Positions 1-13,280 are shown, counted from the stretch's first letter. The stretch is DNA of 38,241 nucleotides from Saccoglossus kowalevskii (GCF_000003605.2 NW_003126029.1:1-38241), one strand, 5' to 3'. Program-made: numbers and translations. The notes: generated by a model from the sequence alone, not told the origin.

Positions 1-690
1 ATGAGGTAGAGACTCGTTACCGCCAAGAGATAAGGTAGAGACTCGTTACCCCAAGATATGAGGTAGAGACTCGTTACACCCAAGAGATGAGGTAGAGACT
101 CGTTACCACCAAGAGATGAGGTAGAGACTCTTACCGCCAAGAGATGAGGTAGAGACTCGTTACACCCAAGAGATGAGGTAGAGACTCGTTACCACCAAGA
201 GATGAGGTAGAGACTCCTTACCGCCAAGAGATGAGGTAGAGACTCGTTACACCCAAGAGATGAGGTAGAGACTCGTTACCCCCAAGAGATGAGGTAGAGA
301 CTCGTTACCGCCAAGAGATGAGGTAGAGACTCGTTACCGCCAAGAGATGAGGTAGAGACTCGTTACCGCCAAGATATGAGTTAGAGACTCATTACCGCCA
401 AGATATGAGGTAGAGACTCGTTACCCCCAAGAGATGAGGTAGAGACTCGTTACCCCCAAGAGATGAGGTAGAGACTCGTTACCGCCAAGAGATGAGGTAG
501 AGACTCGTTACCGCCAAGAGATGAGGTAGAGACTCGTTACCCCAAGATATGAGGTAGAGACTCGTTACCCCCAAGAGATGAGGTAGAGACTCATTACCTC
601 CAAGAGATGAGGTAGAAACTCGTTACCGCCAAGAGATGAGGTAGAGACTCGTTACCGCCAAGAGATGAGGTAGAGACTCATTACTGCCAA
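1..690 (+). repeat. Block related to 2717-3380 and 26094-26480
   Basis: Landmarks: AGATAAGG at about 27, a 28-bp ACCCCAAGATATG, alternating TTACACCC and TTACCACC monomers, then CATTACCGCC with AAGATATG and a CATTACCTCC monomer near 598. The same order occurs at 2717-3380. The 2840 copy has CTCCTTACC where this one has CTCTTACC (one base shorter near 129). Later the two copies differ by whole monomers. Confidence 0.8.
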
Positions 691-1871
691 GATATGAGGT
701 AGAGACTCGTTACCCCCAAGAGATGAGGTAGAGACTCGTTACCCCCAAGAGATGAGGTAGAGACTCGTTACCCCCAGGGATGAGGTAGAGACTCGTTACC
801 CCCAAGAGATGAGGTAGAGACTCGTTACCCCCAAGAGATGAGGTAGAGACTCGTTACCCCCAAGAGATGAGGTAGAGACTCGTTACCGCCAAGAGATGAG
901 GTAGAGACTCGTTACCCCCAAGAGATGAGGTAGAGACTCGTTACCGCCAAGAGATGAGGTAGAGACTCGTTACCCCAAGATATGAGGTAGAGACTCGTTA
1001 CCCCCAAGAGATGAGGTAGAGACTCGTTACCCCCAAGAGATGAGGTAGAGACTCGTTACCACCAAGAGATGAGGTAGAGACTCGTTACCGCCAAGAGATG
1101 AGGTAGAGACTCGTTACCCCAAGAGATGAGGTAGTGACTCGTTACCCCCAAGATATGAGGTAGAGGATCGTTAACGCCAAGAGATGAGGTAGAGACTCAT
1201 TACCGCCAAGAGATGAGGTAGAGACTCGTTACCCCCAAGAGATGAGGTAGAGACTCGTTACCGCCAAGAGATGAGGTAGAGACTCGTTACCGCCAAGAGA
1301 TGAGGTAGAGACTCGTTACCCCAAGAGATGAGGTAGAGACTCGTTACCCCCAAGAGATGAGGTAGAGACTCGTTACAGCCAAGAGATGAGGTAGAGACTC
1401 GTTACCGCCAAGAGATGAGGTAGAGACTCATTACCCCCAAGATATGAGGTAGAGACTCGTTACCCCCAAGATATGAGGTAGAGACTCGTTACCGCCAAGA
1501 GATGAGGTAGAGACTCGTTACCGCCAAGAGATGAGGTAGAGACTCGTTAACCCCAAGAGATGAGGTAGAGACTCGTTACCGCCAAGAGATGAGGTAGAGA
1601 CTCGTTACCGCCAAGATATGAGGTAGAGACTCGTTACCGCCAAGAGATGAGGTAGAGACTCGTTACCCCCAAGAGATGAGGTAGAGACTCGTTACCCCCA
1701 AGAGATGAGGTAGAGACTCGTTACCGCCAAGAGATGAGGTAGAGACTCGTTACCCCCAAGAGATGAGGTAGAGACTCGTTACCCCAAGAGATGAGGTAGA
1801 GACTCGTTACCCCCAAGAGATGAGGTAGAGACTCGTTACCCCCAAGAGATGAGGTAGAGACTCGTTACCGC

Positions 1872-2419
1872 CAAGAGATGAGGTAGAGACTCGTTACCCC
1901 CAAGATATGAGGTAGAGACTCGTTACCCCCAAGAGATGAGGTAGAGACTCGTTACCGCCAAGAGATGAGGTAGTGACTCGTTACTGCCAAGAGATGAGGT
2001 AGAGACTCATTACCCCCAAGATATGAGGTAGAGACTCGTTACCCCCAAGATATGAGGTAGAGACTCGTTACCGCCAAGAGATGAGGTAGAGACTCGTTAC
2101 CGCCAAGTGATGAGGTAGAGACTCGTTACCCCCAAGAGATGAGGTAGAGACTCGTTACCCCCAAGAGATGAGGTAGAGACTCGTTACCGCCAAGAGATGA
2201 GGTAGAGACTCGTTACCCCAAGATATGAGGTAGAGACTCGTTACCCCCAAGAGATGAGGTAGAGACTCATTACCTCCAAGAGATGAGGTAGAGACTTGTT
2301 ACCGCCAAGAGATGAGGTAGAGACTCGTTACCCCCAAGAGATGAGGTAGAGACTCGTTACCGCCAAGATATGAGGTAGAGACTCATTACCCCCAAGATAT
2401 GAGGTAGAGACTCGTTACC
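1872..2419 (+). repeat. Duplicated block of about 550 bp matching 8963-9510
   Basis: Offset 7,091. Landmarks: GTAGTGACTCGTTACTGCC at 1970, AAGTGATGAGG at 2105, 28-bp ACCCCAAGATATG near 2216, CATTACCTCC and CTTGTTACCGCC near 2295. A third partial copy spans about 7284-7572 (offset 5,412, AAGTGATG at 7517). Confidence 0.87.
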
Positions 2420-2716
2420 CCCAAGAGATGAGGTAGAGACTCGTTACCCCCAAGAGATGAGGTAGAGACTCGTTACCGCCAAGAGATGAGGTAGAGACTC
2501 GTTACCCCCAAGATATGAGGTAGAGACTCGTTACCCCCAAGAGATGAGGTAGAGACTCGTTACCACCAAGAGATGAGGTAGAGACTCGTTACCCCCAAGA
2601 GATGAGGTAGAGACTCGTTACCCCCAAGAGATGAGGTAGAGACTCATTACCCCCAAGAGATGAGGTAGAGACTCGTTACCGCCAAGAGATGAGGTAGAGA
2701 CTCGTTACCCCAAGAG

Positions 2717-3380
2717 ATGAGGTAGAGACTCGTTACCGCCAAGAGATAAGGTAGAGACTCGTTACCCCAAGATATGAGGTAGAGACTCGTTACACCCAAG
2801 AGATGAGGTAGAGACTCGTTACCACCAAGAGATGAGGTAGAGACTCCTTACCGCCAAGAGATGAGGTAGAGACTCGTTACACCCAAGAGATGAGGTAGAG
2901 ACTCGTTACCACCAAGAGATGAGGTAGAGACTCCTTACCGCCAAGAGATGAGGTAGAGACTCGTTACACCCAAGAGATGAGGTAGAGACTCGTTACCCCC
3001 AAGAGATGAGGTAGAGACTCGTTACCGCCAAGAGATGAGGTAGAGACTCGTTACCGCCAAGAGATGAGGTAGAGACTCATTACCGCCAAGATATGAGGTA
3101 GAGACTCGTTACCCCCAAGAGATGAGGTAGAGACTCGTTACCCCCAAGAGATGAGGTAGAGACTCGTTACCGCCAAGAGATGAGGTAGAGACTCGTTACC
3201 GCCAAGAGATGAGGTAGAGACTCGTTACCCCAAGATATGAGGTAGAGACTCGTTACCCCCAAGAGATGAGGTAGAGACTCATTACCTCCAAGAGATGAGG
3301 TAGAGACTCGTTACCGCCAAGAGATGAGGTAGAGACTCGTTACCGCCAAGAGATGAGGTAGAGACTCATTACCCCCAAGA
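2717..3380 (+). repeat. Second copy of the window-start block
   Basis: Starts with AGATAAGG near 2743, then TTACACCC, TTACCACC and CTCCTTACCGCC units and CATTACCTCC near 3280. A third, shorter copy with the same TTACACCC/TTACCACC/CTCCTTACC order lies at 26094-26480. Confidence 0.8.
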
Positions 3381-3910
3381 TATGAGGTAGAGACTCGTTA
3401 CCCCCAAGATATGAGGTAGAGACTCGTTACCCCCAAGAGATGAGGTAGAGACTCGTTACCCCCAAGAGATGAGGTAGAGACTCGTTACCCCGAAGAGATG
3501 AGGTAGAGACTCGTTACCCCCAAGAGATGAGGTAGAGACTCGTTACCGCCAAAAGTTGAGGTAGAGGATCGTTACCCCCAAGAGATGAGGTAGACTCGTT
3601 ACCTCCAAGATATGAGGTAGAGACTCGTTACCCCCAAGAGATGAGGTAGAGACTCGTTACCCCCAAGAGATGAGGTAGAGACTCGTTACCGCCAAGAGAT
3701 GAGGTAGAGACTCGTTACCCCCAAAAGATGAGGTAGAGACTCGTTACCCCCAAGAGATGAGGTAGAAACTCGTTACCGCCAAGATATGAGGTAGAGACTC
3801 ATTACCGCCAAGATATGAGGTAGAGACTCATTACCCCCAAGTGATGAGGTAGAGACTCGTTACCGCAAAGAGATGAGGTAGAGACTCGTTACCGCCAAGA
3901 GATGAGGTAG

Positions 3911-4449
3911 AGACTCGTTACCCCCAAGAGATGAGGTAGAGACTCGTTACCGCCAAGAGATGAGGTAGAGACTCATTACCACCAAGAGATGAGGTAGAGA
4001 CTCGTTACCACCAAGAGATGAGGTAGAGACTCGTTACCCCCAAGATATGAGGTAGAGACTCGTTACCCCCAAGAGATGAGGTAGAGACTCGTTACCCCCA
4101 AGAGATGAGGTAGAGACTCGTTACCACCAAGAGATGAGGTAGAGACTCGTTACCGCCAAGAGATGAGGTAGATACTCGTTACCCCCAAGAGATGAGATAG
4201 AGACTCGTTACCGCCAAGAGATGAGGTAGAGACTCGTTACCGCCAAGAGATGAGGTAGAGACTCGTTACCACCAAGAGATGAGGTAGAGACTCGTTACCG
4301 CCAAGAGATGAGGTAGAGACTCGTTACCCCCAAGAGATGAGGTAGAGACTCGTTACCCCCAAGAGATGAGGTAGAGACTCGTTACCGCCAAGTGATGAGG
4401 TAGAGACTCGTTACCCCCAAGAGATGAGGTAGAGACTCGTTACCGCCAA
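3911..4449 (+). repeat. Duplicated block of about 540 bp matching 24550-25088
   Basis: Constant offset 20,639. Shared landmarks are CATTACCACC, GTAGATACTCG at 4168, a GAGATAGAG monomer near 4194 and AAGTGATGAGG at 4390. The same GTAGATACTCG and GAGATAGAG pair also occurs near 15115-15140. Confidence 0.87.
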
Positions 4450-4624
4450 AAGTTGAGGTAGAGGATCGTTACCCCCAAGAGATGAGGTAGACTCGTTACC
4501 TCCAAGATATGAGGTAGAGACTCGTTACCCCCAAGAGATGAGGTAGAGACTCGTTACCCCCAAGAGATGAGGTAGAGACTCGTTACCGCCAAGAGATGAG
4601 GTAGAGACTCGTTACCCCCAAGAA

Positions 4625-5394
4625 GATGAGGTAGAGACTCGTTACCCCCAAGAGATGAGGTAGAGACTCGTTACCGCCAAGAGAGGAGGTAGAGACTCAT
4701 TACCCCCAAGATATGAGGTAGAGACTCGTTACCGCCAAGATATGAGGTAGAGACTCATTACCGCCAAGAGATGAGGTAGAGACTCGTTACCCCCAAGAGA
4801 TGAGGTAGAGACTCGTTACCGCCAAGAGATGAGGTAGAGACTCGTTACCGCCAAGAGATGAGGTAGAGACTCGTTACCCCCAAGAGATGAGGTAGAGACT
4901 CGTTACCCCCAAGAGATGAGGTAGAGACTCGTTACCGCCAAGAGATGAGGTAGAGACTCGTTACCGCCAAGAGATGAGGTAGAGACTCGTTACCCCCAAG
5001 ATATGAGGTAGAGACTCGTTACCCCCAAGAGATGAGGTAGAGACTCGTTACCGCCAAGAGATGAGGTAGAGACTCGTTACCCCCAAGAGATGAGGTAGAG
5101 ACTCGTTACCCCCAAGAGATAAGGTAGAGACTCGTTACCGCCAAGAGATGAGGTAGAGACTCGTTACCCCCAAGAGATGAGGTAGTGACTTGTTACCCCC
5201 AAGATATGAGGTAGAGGATCGTTAACGCCAAGAGATGAGGTAGAGACTCATTACCGCCAAAAGATGAGGTAGAGACTCGTAACCCCCAAGAGATGAGGTA
5301 GAGACTCGTTACCCCCAAGAGATGAGGTAGAGACTCGTTACAGCCAAGAGATGAGGTAGAGACTCGTTACCGCCAAGAGATGAGGTAGAGACTC
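4625..5394 (+). repeat. Duplicated block of about 770 bp, first copy
   Basis: Matches 17969-18738 at a constant offset of 13,344 bp. Shared rare features are GAGAGGAGG at 4681, AGATAAGG at 5119, GTAGTGACTTG near 5184, type B marker at 5216 and CTCGTAACCCCC near 5278. The match ends where this copy has CTCATT and the partner CTCGTT. The left boundary coincides with a 30-bp AAGAAGATG monomer at 4620. Confidence 0.9.
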
Positions 5395-5449
5395 ATTACC
5401 CCCAAGATATGAGGTAGAGACTCGTTACCCCCAAGATATGAGGTAGAGA

Positions 5450-6030
5450 CTCGTTACCGCCAAGAGATGAGGTAGAGACTCGTTACCGCCAAGAGATGAG
5501 GTGGAGACTCGTTAATCCCAAGAGATGAGGTAGAGACTCGTTACCGCCAAGATATGAGGTAGAGACTCGTTACCGCCAAGATATGAGGTAGAGACTCGTT
5601 ACCGCCAAGAGATGAGGTAGAGACTCGTTACCCCCAAGAGATGAGGTAGAGACTCGTTACCCCCAAGAGATGAGGTAGAGACTCGTTACCGCCAAGAGAT
5701 GAGGTAGAGACTCGTTACCGCCAAGATATGAGGTAGAGACTCATTACCGCCAAGATATGAGGTAGAGACTCGTTACCCCCAAGAGATGAGGTAGAGACTC
5801 GTTACCCCCAAGAGATGAGGTAGAGACTCGTTACCGCCAAGAGATGAGGTAGAGACTCGTTACCCCCAAGATATGAGGTAGAGACTCGTTACCCCCAAGA
5901 GATGAGGTAGAGACTCGTTACCGCCAAAAGATGAGGTAGAGGATCGTTACCCCCAAGAGATGAGGTAGACTCGTTACCGCCAAGATATGAGGTAGAGACT
6001 CGTTACCCCCAAGAGATGAGGTAGAGACTC
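5450..6030 (+). repeat. Duplicated block of about 580 bp matching 34016-34596
   Basis: Offset 28,566, the largest separation I traced. Shared are the very rare GAGGTGGAGAC at 5499 with TTAATCCC, three AAGATATG monomers, CATTACCGCC, and type C marker at 5941. The partner has GTGGAG at 34067 and type C at 34507. Confidence 0.88.
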
Positions 6031-6212
6031 GTTACTGCCAAGATATGAGGTAGAAACTCGTTACTCCCAAGAGATGAGGTAGAGACTCGTTACCCCCAAG
6101 AGATGAGGTAGAGACTCGTTACCCCCAAGATATGAGGTAGAGACTCGTTACCCCCAAGAGATGAGGTAGAGACTCGTTACCCCCAAGAGATGAGGTAGAG
6201 ACTTGTTACTGC

Positions 6213-7021
6213 CAAGAGATGAGGTAGAGACTCGTTACCCCCAAGAGATGAGGTAGAGACTCGTTACCCCCAAGAGATGAGGTAGAGACTTGTTACTGCC
6301 AAGATATGAGGTAGAAACTCGTTACTCCCAAGAGATGAGGTAGAGACTCGTTACCCCCAAGAGATGAGGTAGAGACTCGTTACCCCCAAGAGATGAGGTA
6401 GAGACTCGTTACCCCCAAGAGATGAGGTAGAGACTCGTTACCCCCAAGAGATGAGGTAGAGACTCGTTACCCCAAGATATGAGGTAGAGACTCGTTACCC
6501 CCAAGAGATGAGGTAGAGACTCGTTACCACCAAGAGATGAGGTAGAGACTCGTTACCGCCAAGAGATGAGGTAGAGATTCGTTACCCCCAAGAGATGAGG
6601 TAGAGACTCGTTACCACCAAGAGATGAGGTAGAAACTCGTTACCCCCAAGAGATGAGGTAGAGACTCGTTACCGCCAAGAGATGAGGTATAGACTCGTTA
6701 CCCCCAAGAGATGAGGTAGAGACTCGTTACTGCCAAGAGATGAGGTAGAGACTCGTTACCCCCAAGAGATGAGGTAGTGACTCGTTACCCCCAAGATATG
6801 AGGTAGAGACTCGTTACCGCCAAGAGATGAGGTAGAGACTCGTTACCGCCAAGATATGAGGTAGAGACTCATTACCGCCAAGAGATGAGGTAGAGACTCG
6901 TTACCGCCAAGAGATGAGGTAGAGACTCGTTACCGCCAAGAGATGAGGTAGAGACTCGTTACCGCCAAGATATGAGGTAGAGACTCATTACCGCCAAGAG
7001 ATGAGGTAGAGACTCGTTACC
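6213..7021 (+). repeat. Duplicated block of about 810 bp, first copy
   Basis: Matches 21842-22650 at offset 15,629. Shared rare monomers: CTTGTTACTGCC near 6289, GTAGAAAC and TTACTCCC just after, 28-bp ACCCCAAGATATG at 6470, GAGATTCG at 6574, GAGGTATAGAC near 6687 and GTAGTGAC at 6774. Isolated differences are visible, for example GAAACTC near 6621 against GAGACTC. The right half also resembles 11813-12590 at offset 5,152. Confidence 0.88.
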
Positions 7022-7844
7022 GCCAAGAGATGAGGTAGAGACTCGTTACCGCCAAGAGATGAGGTAGAGACTCGTTACCCCCAAGAGATGAGGTAGAGAC
7101 TCGTTACCCCCAAGAGATGAGGTAGAGACTCGTTACCGCCAAGAGATGAGGTAGAGACTCGTTACCCCCAAGAGATGAGGTAGAGACTCGTTACCCCAAG
7201 AGATGAGGTAGAGACTCGTTACCCCCAAGAGATGAGGTAGAGACTCGTTACCCCCAAGAGATGAGGTAGAGACTCGTTACCGCCAAGAGATGAGGTAGAG
7301 ACTCGTTACCCCCAAGATATGAGGTAGAGACTCGTTACCCCCAAGAGATGAGGTAGAGACTCGTTACCGCCAAGAGATGAGGTAGTGACTCGTTACTGCC
7401 AAGAGATGAGGTAGAGACTCATTACCCCCAAGATATGAGGTAGAGACTCGTTACCCCCAAGATATGAGGTAGAGACTCGTTACCGCCAAGAGATGAGGTA
7501 GAGACTCGTTACCGCCAAGTGATGAGGTAGAGACTCGTTACCCCCAAGAGATGAGGTAGAGACTCGTTACCCCCAAGGGATGAGGTAGAGACTCATTACC
7601 CCCAAGATATGAGGTAGAGACTCGTTACCCCCAAGATATGAGGTAGAGACTCGTTACCCCCAAGAGATGAGGTAGAGACTCGTTACCGCCAAGAGATGAG
7701 GTAGAGACTCGTTACCCCCAAAAGATGAGGTAGAGACTCGTTACCGCCAAGAGATGAGGTAGAGACTCGTTACCCCAAGAGATGAGGTAGAGACTCGTTA
7801 CCCCCAAGAGATGAGGTAGAGACTCGTTACCCCCAAGAGATGAG

Positions 7845-8379
7845 GTAGAGACTCGTTACCGCCAAGAGATGAGGTAGAGACTCGTTACCCCAAGATATGA
7901 GGTAGAGACTCGTTACCCCCAAGAGATGAGGTAGAGACTCGTTACCGCCAAGAGATGAGGTAGAGACTCGTTACCCCCAAGAGATGAGGTAGAGACTCGT
8001 TACCGCCAAGAGATGAGGTAGAGACTCGTTACCGCCAAGATATGAGGTAGAGACTCGTTACCGCCAAGATATGAGGTAGAGACTCATTACCGCCAAGATA
8101 TGAGGTAGAGACTCGTTACCCCAAGAGATGAGGTAGAGACTCGTTACCCCCAAGAGATGAGGTAGAGACTCGTTACCCCCAAGAGATGAGGTAGAGACTC
8201 GTTACCCCCAAGAGATGAGGTAGAGACTCGTTACCCCCAAGAGATGAGGTAGAGACTCGTTACCCCCAAGAGATGAGGTAGAGACTCGTTACCGCCAAGA
8301 GATGAGGTAGAGACTCGTTACCCCCAAGAGATGAGGTAGAGACTCGTTACCCCCAAGAGATGAGGTAGAGACTCGTTAC
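7845..8379 (+). repeat. Triplet block copy at 7.8 kb
   Basis: Matches 16647-17181 (offset 8,802) and 30015-30549 (offset 22,170). The order is 28-bp ACCCCAAGATATG, mixed CCCCC/CCGCC monomers, AAGATATG twice, CATTACCGCCAAGATATG, a 28-bp ACCCCAAGAG, then a run of near-identical CCCCC monomers. A related order occurs near 20500 and 27420 (offset 6,920). Confidence 0.86.
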
Positions 8380-8962
8380 CGCCAAGAGATGAGGTAGAGA
8401 CTCGTTACCCCCAAGAGATGAGGTAGAGACTCGTTACCGCCAAGAGATGAGGTAGAGACTCGTTACCGCCAAGATATGAGGTAGAGACTCATTACCGCCA
8501 AGAGATGAGGTAGAGACTCGTTACCCCCAAGAGGTGAGGAAGAGACTCGTTACCCCCAAGAGATGAGGTAGAGACTCGTTACCGCCAAGAGATGAGGTAG
8601 AGACTCGTTACCGCCAAGATATGAGGTAGAGACTCATTACCGCCAAGATATGAGGTAGAGACTCGTTACCCCCAAGAGATGAGGTAGAGACTCGTTACTG
8701 CCAAGATATGAGGTAGAAACTCGTTACTCCCAAGAGATGAGGTAGAGACTCGTTACCCCCAAGAGATGAGGTAGAGACTCGTTACCCCCAAGATATGAGG
8801 TAGAGACTCGTTACCCCCAAGAGATGAGGTAGAGACTCGTTACCCCCAAGAGATGAGGTAGAGACTTGTTACTGCCAAGAGATGAGGTAGAGACTCGTTA
8901 CCCCCAAGAGATGAGGTAGAGACTCGTTACCCCCAAGAGATGAGGTAGAGACTCGTTACTGC

Positions 8963-9510
8963 CAAGAGATGAGGTAGAGACTCGTTACCCCCAAGATATG
9001 AGGTAGAGACTCGTTACCCCCAAGAGATGAGGTAGAGACTCGTTACCGCCAAGAGATGAGGTAGTGACTCGTTACTGCCAAGAGATGAGGTAGAGACTCA
9101 TTACCCCCAAGATATGAGGTAGAGACTCGTTACCCCCAAGATATGAGGTAGAGACTCGTTACCGCCAAGAGATGAGGTAGAGACTCGTTACCGCCAAGTG
9201 ATGAGGTAGAGACTCGTTACCCCCAAGAGATGAGGTAGAGACTCGTTACCCCCAAGAGATGAGGTAGAGACTCGTTACCGCCAAGAGATGAGGTAGAGAC
9301 TCGTTACCCCAAGATATGAGGTAGAGACTCGTTACCCCCAAGAGATGAGGTAGAGACTCATTACCTCCAAGAGATGAGGTAGAGACTTGTTACCGCCAAG
9401 AGATGAGGTAGAGACTCGTTACCCCCAAGAGATGAGGTAGAGACTCGTTACCGCCAAGATATGAGGTAGAGACTCATTACCCCCAAGATATGAGGTAGAG
9501 ACTCGTTACC
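8963..9510 (+). repeat. Duplicated block of about 550 bp matching 1872-2419
   Basis: GTAGTGAC at 9061, AAGTGATG at 9196 and CTTGTTACCGCC near 9386, all at offset 7,091. One early monomer differs, TTACTGCC against TTACCGCC. The block adjoins 9482-10024, which belongs to another family. Confidence 0.87.
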
Positions 9511-10024
9511 GCCAAGATATGAGGTAGAGACTCGTTACCCCCAAGATATGAGGTAGAGACTCGTTACCGCCAAGAGATGAGGTAGAGACTCGTTACCCCC
9601 AAGAGATGAGGTAGAGACTCGTTACCGCCAAGATATGAGGTAGAGACTCGTTACCGCCAAGAGATGAGGTAGAGACTCGTTACCCCCAAGAGATGAGGTA
9701 AAGACTCGTTACCGCCAAGAGATGAGGTAGAGACTCGTTACCGCCAAGATATGAGGTAGAGACACGTTACCGCCAAGAGATGAGGTAGAGACTCGTTACC
9801 GCCAAGAGATGAGGTAGAGACTCGTTACCGCCAAGAGATGAGGTAGAGACTCGTTACCCCAAGAGATGATGTAGAGACTCGTTACCGCCAAGAGATGAGG
9901 TAGAGACTCGTTACCGCCAAGAGATGAGGTAGAGACTCGTTACCCCCAAGAGATGAGGTAGAGACTCGTTACCGCCAAGATATGAGGTAGAGACTCGTTA
10001 CCGCCAAGAGATGAGGTAGAGACT
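9482..10024 (+). repeat. Duplicated block of about 540 bp, copy near 9.5 kb
   Basis: Matches 34922-35464 at offset 25,440. Shared rare features are GGTAAAGACTCG near 9699, GACACG at 9761 and AAGAGATGATGTAG at 9861. From 9771 to 10290 the sequence also matches 32491-33010 at offset 22,720, including two GATGATG monomers 202 bp apart in both places. Confidence 0.9.
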
Positions 10025-10500
10025 CATTACCGCCAAGAGATGAGGTAGAGACTCGTTACCCCAAGAGATGATGTAGAGACTCGTTACCGCCAAGAGATGA
10101 GGTAGAGACTCGTTACCGCCAAGAGATGAGGTAGAGACTCGTTACCCCCAAGAGATGAGGTAGAGACTCGTTACCGCCAAGAGATGAGGTAGAGACTCGT
10201 TACCGCCAAGAGATGAGGTAGAGACTCGTTACCCCCAAGAGATGAGGTAGAGACTCGTTACCGCCAAGAGATGAGGTAGAGACTCGTTACCCCCAAGAGA
10301 TGAGGTAGAGACTCGTTACCCCAAGAGATGAGGTAGAGACTCGTTACCCCCAAGAGATGAGGTAGAGACTCGTTACCCCCAAGAGATGAGGTAGAGACTC
10401 GTTACCCCCAAGAGATGAGGTAGAGACTCGTTACCCCCAAGAGATGAGGTAGAGACTCGTTACCCCCAAGAGATGAGGTAGAGACTCGTTACCCCCAAAA

Positions 10501-11710
10501 GATGAGGTAGAGACTCGTTACCCCCAAGAGATGAGGTAGAGACTCGTTACCCCCAAGAGATGAGGTAGAGACTCGTTACCACCAAGAGATGAGGTAGAGA
10601 CTCGTTACCCCCAAGAGATGAGGTAGAGACTCGTTACCGCCAAGAGATGAGGTAGAGACTCGTTACCCCCAAGAGATGAGGTAGAGACTCGTTACCGCCA
10701 AGAGATGAGGTAGAGACTCGTTACCCCCAAGAGATGAGGTAGTGACTCGTTACCCCCAAGATATGAGGTAGAGGATCGTTAACGCCAAGAGATGAGGTAG
10801 AGACTCATTACCGCCAAGAGATGAGGTAGAGACTCGTTACCCCCAAGAGATGAGGTAGAGACTCGTTACCGCCAAGAGATGAGGTAGAGACTCGTTACAG
10901 CCAAGAGATGAGGTAGAGACTCATTACCCCCAAGATATGAGGTAGAGACTCGTTACCCCCAAGATATGAGGTAGAGACTCGTTACCGCCAAGAGATGAGG
11001 TAGAGACTCGTTACCGCCAAGAGATGAGGTAGAGACTCGTTACCCCCAAGAGATGAGGTAGAGACTCGTTACCGCCAAGAGATGAGGTAGAGACTCGTTA
11101 CCGCCAAGATATGAGGTAGAGACTCATTACCGCCAAGAGATGAGGTAGAGACTCGTTACCCCCAAGAGGTGAGGAAGAGACTCGTTACCCCCAAGAGATG
11201 AGGTAGAGACTCGTTACCGCCAAGAGATGAGGTAGAGACTCGTTACCGCCAAGATATGAGGTAGAGACTCATTACCGCCAAGATATGAGGTAGAGACTCG
11301 TTACCCCCAAGAGATGAGGTAGAGACTCGTTACTGCCAAGATATGAGGTAGAAACTCGTTACTCCCAAGAGATGAGGTAGAGACTCGTTACCCCCAAGAG
11401 ATGAGGTAGAGACTCGTTACCCCCAAGAGATGAGGTAGAGACTCGTTACCCCCAAGAGATGAGGTAGAGACTTGTTACTGCCAAGATATGAGGTAGAAAC
11501 TCGTTACTCCCAAGAGATGAGGTAGAGACTCGTTACCCCCAAGAGATGAGGTAGAGACTCGTTACCCCCAAGAGATGAGGTAGAGACTCGTTACCCCCAA
11601 GAGATGAGGTAGAGACTCGTTACCCCCAAGAGATGAGGTAGAGACTCGTTACCCCAAGATATGAGGTAGAGACTCGTTACCCCCAAGAGATGAGGTAGAG
11701 ACTCGTTACC
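10501..11710 (+). repeat. Higher-order unit 1, longest copy (about 1.2 kb)
   Basis: This block matches 20948-22157 at a constant offset of 10,447 bp. Order of diagnostic monomers: ACCACC near 10578, GTAGTGAC at 10739, type B marker at 10773, TTACAGCC, two AAGATATG monomers, AAGAGGTGAGGAAG at 11164, TTACTGCC/GTAGAAAC/TTACTCCC near 11330-11365, and CTTGTTACTGCC near 11471. The order and spacing are the same in the partner, apart from scattered substitutions such as TGAGG against TAAGG at 22081. Shorter copies of its left part lie at 19214, 25554 and 31603. Confidence 0.9.
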
Positions 11711-11812
11711 CCCAAGAGATGAGGTAGAGACTCGTTACCCCCAAGAGATGAGGTAGAGACTCGTTACCCCAAGATATGAGGTAGAGACTCGTTACCCCCA
11801 AGAGATGAGGTA

Positions 11813-12590
11813 GAGACTCGTTACCGCCAAGAGATGAGGTATAGACTCGTTACCCCCAAGAGATGAGGTAGAGACTCGTTACTGCCAAGAGATGAGGTAG
11901 AGACTCGTTACCCCCAAGAGATGAGGTAGTGACTCGTTACCCCCAAGATATGAGGTAGAGACTCGTTACCGCCAAGAGATGAGGTAGAGACTCGTTACCG
12001 CCAAGATATGAGGTAGAGACTCATTACCGCCAAGAGATGAGGTAGAGACTCGTTACCGCCAAGAGATGAGGTAGAGACTCGTTACCGCCAAGAGATGAGG
12101 TAGAGACTCGTTACCGCCAAGATATGAGGTAGAGACTCATTACCGCCAAGAGATGAGGTAGAGACTCGTTACCGCCAAGAGATGAGGTAGAGACTCGTTA
12201 CCGCCAAGAGATGAGGTAGAGACTCGTTACCCCCAAGAGATGAGGTAGAGACTCGTTACCCCCAAGAGATGAGGTAGAGACTCGTTACCGCCAAGAGATG
12301 AGGTAGAGACTCGTTACCCCCAAGAGATGAGGTAGAGACTCGTTACCCCAAGAGATGAGGTAGAGACTCGTTACCCCCAAGAGATGAGGTAGAGACTCGT
12401 TACCCCCAAGAGATGAGGTAGAGACTCGTTACCGCCAAGAGATGAGGTAGAGACTCGTTACCCCCAAGATATGAGGTAGAGACTCGTTACCCCCAAGAGA
12501 TGAGGTAGAGACTCGTTACCGCCAAGAGATGAGGTAGTGACTCGTTACTGCCAAGAGATGAGGTAGAGACTCATTACCCCCAAGATATGA
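11813..12590 (+). repeat. Copy of 6661-7438 at offset 5,152
   Basis: The shared landmarks are GAGGTATAGAC near 11840, GTAGTGAC at 11926 (first copy 6774) and a second GTAGTGACTCGTTACTGCC at 12534 (first copy 7382). The landmarks keep the same spacing of 608 bp in both copies. Confidence 0.85.
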
Positions 12591-12879
12591 GGTAGAGACT
12601 CGTTACCCCCAAGAGATGAGGTAGAGACTCGTTACCGCCAAGAGATGAGGTAGAGACTCGTTACCCCCAAGAGATGAGGTAGAGACTCGTTACCCCAAGA
12701 GATGAGGTAGAGACTCGTTACCCCCAAGAGATGAGGTAGAGACTCGTTACCCCCAAGAGATGAGGTAGAGACTCGTTACCGCCAAGAGATGAGGTAGAGA
12801 CTCGTTACCCCCAAGATATGAGGTAGAGACTCGTTACCCCCAAGAGATGAGGTAGAGACTCGTTACCGCCAAGAGATGA

Positions 12880-13280
12880 GGTAGAGACTCGTTACCGCCA
12901 AGAGATGAGGTAGAGACTCGTTACCCCCAAGAGATGAGGTAGAGACTCGTTACCCCCAAGAGATGAGGTAGAGACTCGTTACCGCCAAGTGATGAGGTAG
13001 AGACTCGTTACCCCCAAGAGATGAGGTAGAGACTCGTTACCGCCAAGAGATGAGGTAGAGACTCGTTACCCCCAAGAGATGAGGTAGAGACTCATTACCG
13101 CCAAGAGATGAGGTAGAGACTCGTTACCCCCAAGAGATGAGGTAGAGACTCCTTACCGCCAAGAGATGAGGTAGAGACTCGTTACCCCCAAGATATGAGG
13201 TAGAGACTCGTTACCACCAAGATATGAGGTAGAGACTCGTTACCCCCAAGAGATGAGGTAGAGACTCGTTACCGCCAAGA
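12880..13280 (+). repeat. Duplicated block of about 400 bp matching 24922-25322
   Basis: Offset 12,042. Landmarks are AAGTGATGAGG at 12987, CTCCTTACCGCC at 13149 and TTACCACCAAGATATG near 13205. The match ends where this copy has a TTAACGCC monomer near 13298. Confidence 0.85.
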